From Xanthobacteraceae bacterium (lineage in GTDB: Bacteria; Pseudomonadota; Alphaproteobacteria; Rhizobiales; Xanthobacteraceae): a stretch of 64,000 bases of DNA. The stretch lies in NCBI GenBank assembly GCA_022841625.1, contig JALHRD010000006.1, positions 115,387 to 179,386 of the forward strand. Direction: 5' to 3'. Made by a program: the position numbers and the translations under genes. The notes under the pieces are model-generated. The model made no database searches. It saw only the letters and a list, made by a program, of their open reading frames with translations, and was not told the origin of the DNA. This document shows, piece by piece, positions 1-9,249 of this stretch. Position 1 is the stretch's first letter, and every line of letters begins with the position of its first letter.

Positions 1-465
1 GTCAACGATCTCAGCCTGGCGATGGAACGCGGCGAAACCGACGGCCGCTGCGGCTGGACCTGGTCCGCGGCCAAAGCTGCGCGCGGCGACTGGATCAGGG
101 ATGACAAAATTTATGTCGCGGTTCAGTTTGCCACCGAAAAACATCCCGAACTGCAACATGTGCCACTGGTCACCGAGCTGGCGCGCAACGATCGGGAGCG
201 CAGTGCGCTCGACTTGATCCTGTCGCAGCAGGCGATGGGGCGGCCATTTGCCGCGCCGCCCGGGGTCCCGCTGGCGCGGATCGACGCTTTGCGCGGTGCG
301 TTCTCCCGCGCCGTCGCCGACCCCGATTTTCTGGCGGAGGCCATTAAGCAGCAGCTTGAGATCCGGCTGGTCGATGGCGAGGCCCTGCAAGCCCTGGTCG
401 AGCGCATGTTCAAGGCGCCGGCAGAGGCGGTGGCCGCGGCCCGGACGGCGATCGCCCCGCGTTGA
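1..465 (+). CDS. Bug/TctC-type solute receptor, C-terminal part (5' end outside window)
   Basis: The reading frame is open from base 1, so the gene starts before the window; the first ATG (22) is internal. The 154 visible residues resemble the C-terminal half of the frameshifted receptor at 31731-32826: both have an LAMERGE-D/VEGR stretch, a variable linker, then a PFAAPPGVPLARIDALRGAF-like helix and an acidic C-terminal helix. This is the divergent branch of the Bug (tripartite tricarboxylate transporter receptor) family, periplasmic proteins that bind carboxylates. No TctA/TctB permease is visible. The family call is inferred from internal similarity and motif memory; the ligand is unknown. 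Confidence 0.7.
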   Translation, partial: VNDLSLAMERGETDGRCGWTWSAAKAARGDWIRDDKIYVAVQFATEKHPELQHVPLVTELARNDRERSALDLILSQQAMGRPFAAPPGVPLARIDALRGAFSRAVADPDFLAEAIKQQLEIRLVDGEALQALVERMFKAPAEAVAAARTAIAPR

Positions 466-520
466 GTTTGTCGCCAGCTTCGGCTTAGCTATAGTTTGAA
501 CAGAACTGGGGAGGATGACG

Positions 521-1486
521 ATGATACGCCTGGGAGCCGTCTGCGCTGCCGCAACCGCCATCCTGGCGCTGCCGCTCGGCCCGGCGCCGGCGGACGCGCA
601 GACCCTTGCGGTCTTCACCAAAAGTCAGGGCAATCCGGTCGCGCGCGCAATCCGCATCGGCGCGGAAACCGCCGCGCGCGCCGAAAAGATGCTGGTGTTC
701 AATTTCATCCCAACCAGCGCCGACAATGTGCAGCAGCAGACCGCGCTCGCCGAAGAGGCGCTGCGCTCCAAACCGGACGCCGTTGTGTTCACCCCGACCG
801 ATTCCAAGGCGCTGGTGCCGATCGTGACTAAATTCACCGCAGCCGGCATTCCGGTCATCAATGTCAACGACCGGCTCGCCGATGGCGGTTCGACCGCCTA
901 TGTCGGCAGCGACGATCTGGCAATTGCGCGCGCCACCGCGCGGGCGTTGTTCAAAGCGATGAACGGCACCGGCACGGTAGTCATCCTTGAGGGTACGCCG
1001 AAGGTCACATCGAGCCTGTTGCGGGTGCGCGGCTTCAATGAGGCGCTTAAGGAATTTCCGAACGTGAAGCTCCTGGCGTCGCAAACCGGCAACTACGCCC
1101 GCAAGTCCGCGTCCGAGACGATGAACAACCTGATCCGCAAATTTCCGCAGATCGACGGCGTGCTCGCCGCCAACGATCCGATGGCGCTCGGCGCACTCGA
1201 TGCCCTCGGACCAAACCGGCGAACCGCGCTGGTGGTCGGAATCAATGCCAGCCGCGAAGTCGCAGAACTCATTATTTCGGGCGCGATCGTGGCGAGCGGC
1301 GATTACAACGGCTTCGTCGAGGGCTGCGTCGCGGCGCATCTCGCCATTCGCGCCATCCGCAAGCAAGCCGTGCCCAAGGAAGCAATCCTGCGCACGGTCG
1401 TGGTCGACAAGAGCAATGTCGAACCCTATATGGCGCCGGTCGAAAAACGCAGCTGCCCGGCGTTCGAGGCCGCGGTCGCGAATTGA
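521..1486 (+). CDS. Sugar-type periplasmic substrate-binding protein (Peripla_BP_4 fold)
   Basis: About 320 residues. The N-terminus is a signal peptide (charged start, hydrophobic core to about residue 25, then ADAQ). The mature part begins TLAVFTKSQGNPVARAIRIG and continues with a DAVVFTPTDSKALVPIV segment and GIPVINVNDRLADGG, the pattern of ribose/galactose-type binding proteins. It should bind a small sugar or polyol for an ABC importer, but no permease or ATPase gene is adjacent. ATG 521 is preferred over ATG 515 because GGGGAGG (508-514) lies six bases before it and would abut 515. Ligand unknown. Confidence 0.8.
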   Translation: MIRLGAVCAAATAILALPLGPAPADAQTLAVFTKSQGNPVARAIRIGAETAARAEKMLVFNFIPTSADNVQQQTALAEEALRSKPDAVVFTPTDSKALVPIVTKFTAAGIPVINVNDRLADGGSTAYVGSDDLAIARATARALFKAMNGTGTVVILEGTPKVTSSLLRVRGFNEALKEFPNVKLLASQTGNYARKSASETMNNLIRKFPQIDGVLAANDPMALGALDALGPNRRTALVVGINASREVAELIISGAIVASGDYNGFVEGCVAAHLAIRAIRKQAVPKEAILRTVVVDKSNVEPYMAPVEKRSCPAFEAAVAN

Positions 1487-1536
1487 GCGAATCGCCCTAG
1501 TATGAGGCTATGCTGTCCAGGTTGCCCTCGTGCCTC

Positions 1537-1590
1537 CGATTTGAAGTTCCTACAGCGGTTGCGGCAAATGCGGTTAGGAACTTCAAATCG
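1537..1590. repeat. Perfect 16-bp inverted repeat, first of a doublet
   Basis: Arms 1537-1552 and 1575-1590 are perfect reverse complements around a 22-nt loop. There is no T-run, so it is not a simple terminator. The arm shares the core GAAGTTC with the second stem-loop 40 nt downstream. It lies between the binding-protein gene and xseA. Confidence 0.85.
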
Positions 1591-1620
1591 AGATGTCGCA
1601 CTGGAATCATAGCGTTGCTA

Positions 1621-1690
1621 GTGCCCCTTGGTTTCCGAAGTTCGTGTAAGTGGCTGCTGCGATTTATCACGAACTTCGGAAACGGGCCAC
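1621..1690. repeat. Perfect 16-bp inverted repeat with outer partial stem, second of a doublet
   Basis: Arms 1631-1646 and 1668-1683 pair perfectly around a 21-nt loop. Flanking GTGCCCC (1621-1627) and GGGCCAC (1684-1690) can add an outer stem with one mismatch. The structure ends 17 nt before the xseA ATG, so it would sit in the xseA leader if transcribed from upstream. It has the same size and core as the preceding stem-loop, suggesting a REP-like doublet. Confidence 0.85.
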
Positions 1691-1707
1691 TGGTCCGGAG
1701 CCTGGCG

Positions 1708-3216
1708 ATGGCGATGAACGAACCACGTCTCAACCTGATCGAGCTGACAGTCTCGGAACTGTCGGCGTCGCTCAAACGCACCGTTGAGGATGCGTTTGGC
1801 CATGTGCGCGTGCGCGGCGAATTGGGCAATGTCAAATATCACTCCAGCGGCCACGTCTATCTCGATCTCAAGGACGACAAGGCAAGCCTTGCCGGCGTGA
1901 TCTGGCGCGGCAGCGCCGGTCGGATCCGGCTCAAGCTCGAGGCCGGGCTCGAAGTCGTCGTCACCGGCCGCCTCACCACCTATCCCGGACAATCCAAATA
2001 TCAGATCGTGATCGAAACGCTGGAGCCGGCCGGGCTCGGCGCACTCATGGCGCTGGTCGAGGAGCGCAAGAAGAAACTTACCGCTGAGGGATTGTTCGAT
2101 CCGTCGCGAAAGCAGTTGCTGCCGTTTCTGCCGACGGTGATCGGGGTCATCACCTCGCCAACCGGCGCCGTGATCCGCGACATTCTGCATCGCCTGGCCG
2201 ACCGCTTCCCGCGCCGCGTGCTGGTATGGCCAGTGCGGGTGCAGGGCGAAGGTTCCGCCGAACAGATCGCGGCGGCGATTCACGGCTTCAACGCGCTCGA
2301 CGTCCAAGGGCCGATTCCGCGGCCCGATCTCTTGATCGTCGCCCGCGGCGGCGGCTCGCTCGAAGACCTCTGGTCGTTCAATGAAGAGATCGTGGTGCGC
2401 GCGGCTGCCGACAGCATGATCCCGCTGATTTCCGCGGTTGGCCACGAAACCGACGTGACGCTGATCGATTTCGCCGCCGACGTGCGCGCGCCGACGCCGA
2501 CGGCCGCCGCCGAGATGGCGGTGCCGGTGCGCACAGAACTCCTGGTGCGGATCGACAGTCTGGCGCGGCGCACATTGGCGAGTTGGCAGCGCAGCCATGA
2601 GGCACGCCGGACCGAATTGCGCGCCGCGACCCGAGCGCTACCGAGCGCGGATGCGCTGTTCGCTTTGGCGCGCCAGCGGCTCGACCACGCCACCGCGCGG
2701 CTGCCGCGCGCCTTGATCGCGAACACGCAGACCGACCGGGTCCGGTTTTCGCGGATCGCCGGCCGGATCGAACCGCGGCTGTTGGGCGCCCAGGTCGAAC
2801 GACGGCGTGAGCGCCTCAGCAATGTCGCGCGCCTGCTGGCAAGCGCGCTCAAGACCTATCGGGACGCGCGCTTGACTGGCATTGCGCGCCACCGGGAACG
2901 CGTTACCGCCTTTGGCGAGCGCGCATTGCGCGCCATTTGTGGCCTGATCGACAATCGCGACCTGCGAACCGAACGGGCCGGACAGCTGTTAATGGCGTTC
3001 TCCTATCGCGGCGTTCTGGAACGCGGGTTTGCGCTGGTGCGTGATCGTGACGGCACCCCGCTGCGCCGCGCAGCGGCGATCCAAGCCGGACAAGGCCTGG
3101 AGATTGAATTCGCCGATGGCCGCGCACGCGCCACCGCCGACGGTGCGCCGGCGCTGACACCGCCCCCCCGGCGGCGCGGTGGCAGTGGCGGCCAGGGCAG
3201 CCTGTTCGACCCCTGA
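1708..3216 (+). CDS. xseA: Exodeoxyribonuclease VII large subunit
   Basis: 502 residues. An N-terminal OB-fold ([19 protein letters not shown], then [17 protein letters not shown] and a [14 protein letters not shown] strand) is followed by the catalytic domain with [39 protein letters not shown] and [18 protein letters not shown]. These are XseA hallmarks. It degrades single-stranded DNA with XseB, which is not in the window. The frame is open further upstream through the hairpins, but ATG 1708 fits the family N-terminus and has GGAG nearby. Position beside a DUF2093 gene is normal for alphaproteobacteria. Confidence 0.95.
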   Translation: MAMNEPRLNLIELTVSELSASLKRTVEDAFGHVRVRGELGNVKYHSSGHVYLDLKDDKASLAGVIWRGSAGRIRLKLEAGLEVVVTGRLTTYPGQSKYQIVIETLEPAGLGALMALVEERKKKLTAEGLFDPSRKQLLPFLPTVIGVITSPTGAVIRDILHRLADRFPRRVLVWPVRVQGEGSAEQIAAAIHGFNALDVQGPIPRPDLLIVARGGGSLEDLWSFNEEIVVRAAADSMIPLISAVGHETDVTLIDFAADVRAPTPTAAAEMAVPVRTELLVRIDSLARRTLASWQRSHEARRTELRAATRALPSADALFALARQRLDHATARLPRALIANTQTDRVRFSRIAGRIEPRLLGAQVERRRERLSNVARLLASALKTYRDARLTGIARHRERVTAFGERALRAICGLIDNRDLRTERAGQLLMAFSYRGVLERGFALVRDRDGTPLRRAAAIQAGQGLEIEFADGRARATADGAPALTPPPRRRGGSGGQGSLFDP

Positions 3217-3305
3217 ACCCGCTTTGGACCTCCCAAAAGGGTGACATTCGCGAGCCAGCGATTATCTTGGGGTAGGCTATTTCAAAAGGCCGGTGGAGAC
3301 TTGAC

Positions 3306-3533
3306 GTGCTAAACCGTTTCGATCGCTCCTCCCCGATGGCGGGCGAAGCCGAGCTGAAATATCTCGATGGCGACTTCCGGGTGCTGCGGCCGGGCGCTTT
3401 TGTGCGCTGCGCGGTTACTGGCACCGTCATCCCGCTTGAGGAACTGAAATACTGGAGTGTCGATCTGCAGGAAGCCTATCTCTCGCCGGAGGTGGTGCTG
3501 AAGCGACATGCCCCGGACTGGACCGAGTGCTGA
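3306..3533 (+). CDS. DUF2093 domain-containing protein
   Basis: 75 residues. The sequence FRVLRPGAFVRCAVTGTVIPLEELKYWSVDLQEAY is typical of the DUF2093 family, small alphaproteobacterial proteins usually encoded just after xseA. The CAVTG element gives only one cysteine, so a zinc site is not evident. It is co-directional with xseA (90-nt gap) and ends 9 nt before the convergent lpxK stop. Function unknown; family recognition is confident. Confidence 0.85.
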   Translation: MLNRFDRSSPMAGEAELKYLDGDFRVLRPGAFVRCAVTGTVIPLEELKYWSVDLQEAYLSPEVVLKRHAPDWTEC

Positions 3534-3542
3534 ACGCCCCGA

Positions 3543-4547
3543 TCAGCGCCCCGTACGCGCGAGCGCGCGCCGCAACAAGTTCTGAAATCCAACTTCGTCA
3601 TCGAACGCCAGCGTAACCGGCAGTGCGCGCGACCGTGCCGCCAGTTGCGCGACCGCGTCATCGCCCTGCATCCGCGCCAAGTCTTTCTCGGTGGTCACCA
3701 AAACGAAGCCGGCGCGATCGGCTTGCGCGCACAACGCCTGCGCGTCAGCTTGCGTAAAGCGATAATGATCGCCGAAACTGCGGGTCGCCGCGACCGCGAT
3801 GCCCGCGCCGCGTAGCGTTGCAAAGAACTTCTCGGGATCGCCGATACCGGCGAAGGCCAGCACCTGTTTACCGGCAAGCGCGTCGATCGTCGGCCGATCG
3901 GCGACAAGCTTCGCACCGAACACCGCCAGGCCGCGAGCCTGCGCCGACGCCTTGATGTCGTTGGCCGGCTCGGAGCCGACCACGATCAAGGCCTGGGCGC
4001 GATCAAGCTGGCCATCGAGCGGCGCGCGCAGCGGCCCCGCCGGAATCACCCGACCATTGCCGACGCCGCGCCGGGCGTCGACCACCAGCACGGAGAAATC
4101 TTTGATGAGCGCAGGATTCTGAAATCCATCGTCCATGACAATGACACTGGCGCCGGCCGCCGCCGCGGCCTGCGCGCCGCGTGCCCGATCGCGCGCCACC
4201 ACGGTCGGCGCGGCGCGCGCCAGCAGAAACGGCTCATCGCCAACATCGAACGCGCGATGCCGCGACGGATCGACCAGGACCGGACCGGGCTGCCGCCCGC
4301 CATAGCCGCGGCTCAAGAACACTGGCGATTCGCCACCGGCCCGCAGCAAGCGCGCCACGGTCAGCGCGACCGGCGTCTTGCCGGCACCTCCGGCGGTCGG
4401 ATTGCCGATGCAGATCACCGGCACGCTCGCTCGCAATCCACTGCGCACCAGACGCCGTGCGGCGACCGCGCCATAGACGCCAGCCAATGGCGCAAGCAGC
4501 ACGGCGGCAATGCCGGCCCGCCGCCACCAAAACCGCGGCTCACGCAT
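3543..4547 (-). CDS. lpxK: Tetraacyldisaccharide 4'-kinase
   Basis: 334 residues from ATG 4547. It phosphorylates the 4' position of the lipid A disaccharide at the inner face of the cytoplasmic membrane. An N-terminal hydrophobic helix (about residues 10-30) precedes a P-loop variant GNPTAGGAGKTP (48-59); VMDDGFQN (137-144) and the VTTEKDLARM region near the C-terminus are LpxK signatures. The first 8 nt overlap the end of waaA, implying translational coupling. The frame is open further upstream inside waaA, but the start at MREPRFWW matches the family. Last gene of the pmbA-to-lpxK operon. Confidence 0.94.
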   Translation of the reverse strand: MREPRFWWRRAGIAAVLLAPLAGVYGAVAARRLVRSGLRASVPVICIGNPTAGGAGKTPVALTVARLLRAGGESPVFLSRGYGGRQPGPVLVDPSRHRAFDVGDEPFLLARAAPTVVARDRARGAQAAAAAGASVIVMDDGFQNPALIKDFSVLVVDARRGVGNGRVIPAGPLRAPLDGQLDRAQALIVVGSEPANDIKASAQARGLAVFGAKLVADRPTIDALAGKQVLAFAGIGDPEKFFATLRGAGIAVAATRSFGDHYRFTQADAQALCAQADRAGFVLVTTEKDLARMQGDDAVAQLAARSRALPVTLAFDDEVGFQNLLRRALARTGR

Positions 4548-5874
4548 GGCTGCCGCGGCGTTCCAGCCGGATCTGCATGAAATAAGGATCGAGCGCGGCC
4601 AGAGTTCGCTCGAGCGCGCCGCCAAGTTGATCGACGGTCTTGCGCGCGGCGCCGGTGATCGCGGCGCGCGCGGTCGCATCGGTCAGCAGCGCATCAATCC
4701 GGGCCGTGAGACCACCGACCTCTGTAATCTGCTCGGCGCCGCGCGCGCTATCGAGCGCCTCATACAATTCGGCAAAGTTCCAAACATGCGGTCCGTGCAG
4801 CACCGCCGCTCCAAGCTTGATCGGCTCCACCGGATTCTGGCCGCCGTGGCTCGCAAGCGACCCTCCCATGAACACGACCGGCGCCAAACGGTAGACCAGC
4901 CCGAGCTCGCCCAGCGTATCGAGCACATAGATCTCGTCCTGCGCATCGGGCAGCCGGCCGCGCGACCGCAGCGAAGCGGCGAGACCCGCGGCGCGCGCGA
5001 TTTCGACAATGCCCGGTCCGCGATCCGGATGGCGCGGCGCAATGATGGTCAAGAGCCCCGGAAATGCGCGGCGCAAACGCCGGTGCGTCTCGATCAGCAC
5101 CGCCTCTTCGCCGGCATGGGTCGAGGCTGCGGCAATCGTGGTGCGGCCGCCGACCGCGTCCCGCAACTGGCGTAGACTTTCTTGATCGGCGGGCGGCTCA
5201 GGCACATCGAGCTTGAGATTTCCGGTGGTCGAAATGCGCGGCGCGCCAAGATCGCGATAGCGCTCAGCATAGGCCGGCGACTGCGCCAGGCAAAGATCAA
5301 ATCGGCGCAGCAGCGCCGCGATCAATCCGGGTGCAAAGCGCCAGCGATTAAACGAGCGCTCGGACACCCTGCCATTCACCAGGATCAGCGGTACGCGACG
5401 CTCCGCGCTCATCTGGATCAGATTCGGCCACAGATCGGACTCCGTAAACAGGCCGAGGTCCGGTTTCCAATGATCGAGAAAGCGCGCGATAAAGCGCGGC
5501 ACGTCCAGCGGAACAAATTGATGGATAACACCCGGCGGCAGCCGCTGATCGGCGAGTCTGGCCGAGGTCACCGTCCCCGATGTCAGGAGCACTTTGAAAT
5601 CCTTGGCCACGATGCGTTCGATCAGCGGGATAATCGCGGCAACCTCGCCAACGCTCGCGCCGTGAATCCAAATCAGCGGACCATCCGGCCGGGCCACATG
5701 CGTTTCACCGCGCCGCTCGCCGAGCCGCGCAGCGTCTTCCTTCCCGCGCCGGAGGCGGTGCGAAAGCATGACACTGGCCAGCGGTGCGCCCGCCATCATT
5801 GCCAGCCGATAGGCCCGCAATGCGACCGGCAATGGCAGCACCGCCATCGGCCTTTCGACGACCCCCTGGGACAA
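4540..5874 (-). CDS. waaA: 3-deoxy-D-manno-octulosonic acid (Kdo) transferase
   Basis: 444 residues from TTG 5874, or 435 from ATG 5847 (MAVLPLPVALRAYR), which fits typical family N-termini; the TTG has the better ribosome site (GGAGGG six bases upstream). It adds Kdo from CMP-Kdo to lipid IVA. Visible family marks are LIWIHGASVGE with the catalytic glutamate, TSGTVTSARL, the GNLKLDVPEP segment, IIAPRHPDRG and the C-terminal MGGSLASHGGQNPVEP donor-binding loop. An N-terminal membrane anchor is likely. It overlaps lpxK by 8 nt, so Kdo addition and lipid A phosphorylation are co-expressed. Confidence 0.94.
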   Translation of the reverse strand: MSQGVVERPMAVLPLPVALRAYRLAMMAGAPLASVMLSHRLRRGKEDAARLGERRGETHVARPDGPLIWIHGASVGEVAAIIPLIERIVAKDFKVLLTSGTVTSARLADQRLPPGVIHQFVPLDVPRFIARFLDHWKPDLGLFTESDLWPNLIQMSAERRVPLILVNGRVSERSFNRWRFAPGLIAALLRRFDLCLAQSPAYAERYRDLGAPRISTTGNLKLDVPEPPADQESLRQLRDAVGGRTTIAAASTHAGEEAVLIETHRRLRRAFPGLLTIIAPRHPDRGPGIVEIARAAGLAASLRSRGRLPDAQDEIYVLDTLGELGLVYRLAPVVFMGGSLASHGGQNPVEPIKLGAAVLHGPHVWNFAELYEALDSARGAEQITEVGGLTARIDALLTDATARAAITGAARKTVDQLGGALERTLAALDPYFMQIRLERRGSHA

Positions 5875-6001
5875 CCCCTACCCTCCGGCTCAGGCGCGCA
5901 GCGACAGTAGCGCCGATGGTGTCACGCTTCTAGGCCCACCATCTGCATCTCTCATGATCGGTTCCCATGCCGGATCGATCGTTGTGAAGCTGGGCAGACG
6001 A

Positions 6002-6253
6002 TCAAGCTTTCGCATGCCCATCGGCTTCCGGCTCGAGCAGGCGATGCAGATGAACGATGAAGTAGCGCATGTGGGCGTTATCGACGGTCTGCTGAGCCTT
6101 CGCCTTCCAGGCGGCATAGGCCGTCGCATAATTGGGATAAATGCCGACGATATCGAGCCGGCTAACATCCCTGAAATCATGGCCGCTGAGATCGGCCAAT
6201 TCACCGCCAAATACCAAATGCAGCAGTTGCCCCCGTGGAGACTGATCGCTCAT
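6002..6253 (-). CDS. DUF4170 domain-containing protein
   Basis: 83 residues. The sequence LLHLVFGGELADLSG...DIVGIYPNYATAYAAWKAKAQQTVDNAHMRYFIVHLHRLLEP matches the small DUF4170 family of alphaproteobacteria, usually found between a cysQ-like phosphatase gene and waaA. No signal peptide or membrane segment is visible. It sits 30 nt after the cysQ-like stop on the same strand and 127 nt before waaA. Function is unknown; the fixed neighbourhood suggests a role linked to lipid A/Kdo synthesis (inference). Confidence 0.82.
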   Translation of the reverse strand: MSDQSPRGQLLHLVFGGELADLSGHDFRDVSRLDIVGIYPNYATAYAAWKAKAQQTVDNAHMRYFIVHLHRLLEPEADGHAKA

Positions 6254-6283
6254 CGACGCTCCTCACACCCATAACAACGATAT

Positions 6284-7084
6284 CTAGATGAAGCGCGCCT
6301 CGCGCTCCTGGACCAGCGCCAGTACAGAGCTATGGCGCGACCCGCCCGCGGCGACCAGCAGCGCGTGCACCGGCTGTGGACAATTATATTTCAACCGATC
6401 GCCATTGATGTCGGTCAGCCTACCGCCGGCTTCGTGCACCAATAGATCGGCCGCCGCAAGGTCCCAGTCGTGGCTATTGCCGCTGACGATGGCAATATCC
6501 ACTTGGCCTTGCGCGATGCGGGCCAGCCTCAATGCCAACGAGCCGATTCGCGGCAGCGACACAACCGAGGGATCAAGTTCGGCGAGCGGATCCGTAAACC
6601 GCTTCGGACCGACCAGCTTTGCGCCTTCGAGCCCGGCGCCCGGCCCGACCTCGATCGGCACGCCATTGCAGGTTGCGCCCTCGCCAGCCACTGCAAAGAA
6701 AAATTCATCGGTCACCGGCGCAAACACCGCAGCGAGCCGCGGCCGGCCACCCGAAGCCAGCGCGACCGAGACGACCCAATCGTCGCGGCCGTCAAGATAG
6801 GAGCGCGTTCCGTCGATTGGATCGATGATCCAGACCGCATCGGCTGCGAGTCGCCGTGGATCGTCCTCGGTTTCTTCCGACAGCCAGCCATGAGCCGGAA
6901 ACGTATGACCCAGCCGCTCTCGCAGCAGCGCGTCGACCGCGACATCGGCCTCGCTGACTGGCGACGATTTGCCCTTGATCCATTGCCGCATCGGGCCACG
7001 GAAAGTCTTTAGCGCGAGTTCGCCAGCCGCGCGCACGGCGGCCGCCAATAGATCGCGTTCGGTGGGCCGCTCATCTGCCTGCAA
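6284..7084 (-). CDS. cysQ: 3'(2'),5'-bisphosphate nucleotidase CysQ-like / inositol monophosphatase family
   Basis: 266 residues. It has the Mg-dependent phosphatase signatures: GWLSEET (66-72), WIIDPIDGTRSY (85-96, metal ligands Asp88, Asp91) and SHDWDLAAADLLVHEAGG near the C-terminus. The family hydrolyses inositol phosphates, fructose bisphosphate or PAP (3'-phosphoadenosine 5'-phosphate); the neighbourhood and length fit the group annotated CysQ in Rhizobiales, but substrate is not provable here. Its start overlaps the end of pmbA by 14 nt, indicating coupling. Confidence 0.85.
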   Translation of the reverse strand: MQADERPTERDLLAAAVRAAGELALKTFRGPMRQWIKGKSSPVSEADVAVDALLRERLGHTFPAHGWLSEETEDDPRRLAADAVWIIDPIDGTRSYLDGRDDWVVSVALASGGRPRLAAVFAPVTDEFFFAVAGEGATCNGVPIEVGPGAGLEGAKLVGPKRFTDPLAELDPSVVSLPRIGSLALRLARIAQGQVDIAIVSGNSHDWDLAAADLLVHEAGGRLTDINGDRLKYNCPQPVHALLVAAGGSRHSSVLALVQEREARFI

Positions 7085-8420
7085 TGGTCAGCCCCTCCAC
7101 GCGAACGGTCGGCGCATCGACCGCATGGCGGAATTCAAGATCGTTGGCCGGCGTCAGGCTCGCGAACATGTCGACCAGATTACCGGCGATGGTGACTTCA
7201 CTCACCGGATAGGTCGGCTTGCCGTTTTCAATCCAGAATCCCGCGGCGCCGCGGCTATAGTCGCCCGTGACCTGGTTGACGCCCATCCCAATCAGGCTGG
7301 TGACATAAAAGCCTTCACGGATATCGGCCATCAAGGCGTCGGGACTCAACGCGCCCGCTTCAAGATAGAGATTGGTGGCGCCCGGCGACGGCGCCGATGA
7401 CACCCCGCGCTGGGCATGACCCGTGGTGGCGAGCCCGAGTTCGCGCGCGGTCGCGCTGTCGAGCAGCCAGGTCGTCAGCACGCCATCGTCAATCAGCGAA
7501 CGCCGGCTGCCGGCGACGCCCTCGCCGTCGAACGGCCGCGAGCGTAGCCCGCGGCGGCGTAGCGGATCGTCGATCACGCGAATGCCCGCACGGAACAGGC
7601 GCTCGCCAAGCTTATCCTTGAGAAAGCTGGTCTTGCGCGCGACCGCGCTGCCGTTGATCGCGCCGGCGAGATGTCCGAGCAGCGAGCTTGCCACGCGCTT
7701 GTCAAAGATGACCGGCGCCTTGGTGGTTTCGACCTTGCGCGGATTGAGTCGCGCCACCGCGCGCTCGCCCGCGGTGCGCCCGACCTTTTCCGGCGATTCC
7801 AAATCGGCGGCGTGCAGCGCGCTGGTGAAATCATAATCGGTCTCCATCCCGGTGCCTTCACCAGCGATGGCCGACATGCTGAAACCACAACGCGAGACCA
7901 GATAAGCGCCGCGAAATCCGTGGCTGGTCGCCAACACCATGCCGCCAATGCTGGCCGACGCGGACGCGCCCTCCGACTTGCTCACGCCTTTGACCGCAAG
8001 CCCGGCCGCTTCGGCGCGCAGCGCGCGATCCTCAAGCACCGAAACCGTCGCCAGATCCGGATCGAGCAAATCGAGTTCCGGCATTGCGCGCGCCAATGCC
8101 GCGGCATCGGCCAGGCCCGCGAATTTGTCCTCGGGCGCTACTTTAGCCATCGCCACCGCGCGCTCGGCGAGTGGCGCCACCTCGCTCGCAATATCGTTGG
8201 TCGACACCACCGCGCTGCGCCGGCCGACAAACACCCGTAGGCCGACATCGTCGCTTTCGGCGCGCTCGGATTGCTCCACCGCGCCGTCGCGCACCCCGAC
8301 CGACAGCGACATCGAGCGCACCGCCACAGCATCGGCGGTATCGGCGCCTGCCCGGCGCGCGGCGGTGACAAGACGCTCGGCAATATCCGACAGCGCCGTT
8401 TGATCAAGAAGAGATGACAT
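7071..8420 (-). CDS. pmbA: TldD/PmbA-family metalloprotease subunit (TldE)
   Basis: 449 residues. The N-terminal half (GADTADAVAVRSMSLSVGVRDG, ERAESDDVGLRVFVGRR) and the C-terminal part (GEGVAGSRRSLIDDGVLTTWLLDSATARELG, then GVNQVTGDYSRGAAGFWIENG) are PmbA/TldE hallmarks. PmbA lacks the HExxxH of TldD and acts with it as a heterodimeric peptidase on small modified peptides in the cytoplasm. No tldD is in the window. First gene of the leftward cluster ending at lpxK; its 5' end faces the DUF6101 gene across 156 bp that must hold both promoters. Confidence 0.92.
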   Translation of the reverse strand: MSSLLDQTALSDIAERLVTAARRAGADTADAVAVRSMSLSVGVRDGAVEQSERAESDDVGLRVFVGRRSAVVSTNDIASEVAPLAERAVAMAKVAPEDKFAGLADAAALARAMPELDLLDPDLATVSVLEDRALRAEAAGLAVKGVSKSEGASASASIGGMVLATSHGFRGAYLVSRCGFSMSAIAGEGTGMETDYDFTSALHAADLESPEKVGRTAGERAVARLNPRKVETTKAPVIFDKRVASSLLGHLAGAINGSAVARKTSFLKDKLGERLFRAGIRVIDDPLRRRGLRSRPFDGEGVAGSRRSLIDDGVLTTWLLDSATARELGLATTGHAQRGVSSAPSPGATNLYLEAGALSPDALMADIREGFYVTSLIGMGVNQVTGDYSRGAAGFWIENGKPTYPVSEVTIAGNLVDMFASLTPANDLEFRHAVDAPTVRVEGLTIAGR

Positions 8421-8576
8421 TGCAGGGGTTCTAACTCGGTTGGCGCGGCAGCATTTTGCGCGATTGACGAGAAATTGACGAAACGTAGAAACGCCCCGTC
8501 AAGCATGAGCCGAAACGCCCACATTGATAACGCAGATTAACCAGGAACCTTAAGCGAATTCCGAGGCCTTTGCGGC

Positions 8577-9239
8577 ATGATTGCGGCAACGAGCGGGGGA
8601 CCAACTCCGACGGGGGCCAACGACCGGGGAAAACTCGGCGGGGAGCGCATTGTGAGGCGTCAAACAAACTTGAGCAGGGCAATGCCTGCCGGGTCGAGTC
8701 GCGTCGAGCGGCTCGACCCGTTCGCCTTACCGGCACGCTTTTCGGTCGCCGACACGGCCGCCGATGGCCGCGTGCGCCATGTCGAACTGACCCGGGATCG
8801 GGTGGTCGTGCGGCGCGCAATCCGCGGCATGAAGATGGCGGTTAATCTTCCACTCACGGTCTATCGCGGCATTGCGCTGCGCATGCAACCGCCCGCGGCC
8901 GACTCGCCGGGCACGGTTTCCATTGTACTGGAGCATCACGACCGCGCTCTTTCACTTCCTCTGTTTCACGCCGACGACAACAGCGACATTGTCGCGGAAT
9001 GGCAGTCGTGGTCGCGCGTTCTCGGTTTGCCGCTGCTGGTCGCCGACGCGGATGGATGCTTGCGTGAAGCGTTCGACCGCATTGGCGCCCTTCGCATCGA
9101 CACTCCCGCTGCCCGACGTCGGCGCCGCACCGCGATCTGGAAGCGGCGGCCTTCGATCCTGCTGCGGCGCAAGGTCGGCCGCTCGCTCGACGGCGCCGCA
9201 GTGCATCGCGACGAGCGCGAGATTATCGCAAGGAATTGA
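8577..9239 (+). CDS. DUF6101 family protein
   Basis: 220 residues, arginine-rich, no signal peptide or membrane helix. Core segments are RVERLDPFALPARFSVAD, VVVRRAIRGMKMAVNLPLT and GIALRM, followed by a strongly basic stretch around residues 177-205. I recognise it as the hypothetical family that sits between pmbA and ubiA in Bradyrhizobium relatives. The first 35 residues look low-conservation; an internal ATG at 8682 (MPAGSSRVERLD) is a possible true start. Its stop and that of ubiA fall at the two ends of one 16-bp palindrome. Function unknown. Confidence 0.75.
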   Translation: MIAATSGGPTPTGANDRGKLGGERIVRRQTNLSRAMPAGSSRVERLDPFALPARFSVADTAADGRVRHVELTRDRVVVRRAIRGMKMAVNLPLTVYRGIALRMQPPAADSPGTVSIVLEHHDRALSLPLFHADDNSDIVAEWQSWSRVLGLPLLVADADGCLREAFDRIGALRIDTPAARRRRRTAIWKRRPSILLRRKVGRSLDGAAVHRDEREIIARN

Positions 9240-9249
9240 GGCCGCGGCC

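Noticed and set aside
485..1366. 293-codon open frame antisense to the sugar-type binding protein
   Set aside because: Shadow of a gene with signal peptide and family motifs on the plus strand.
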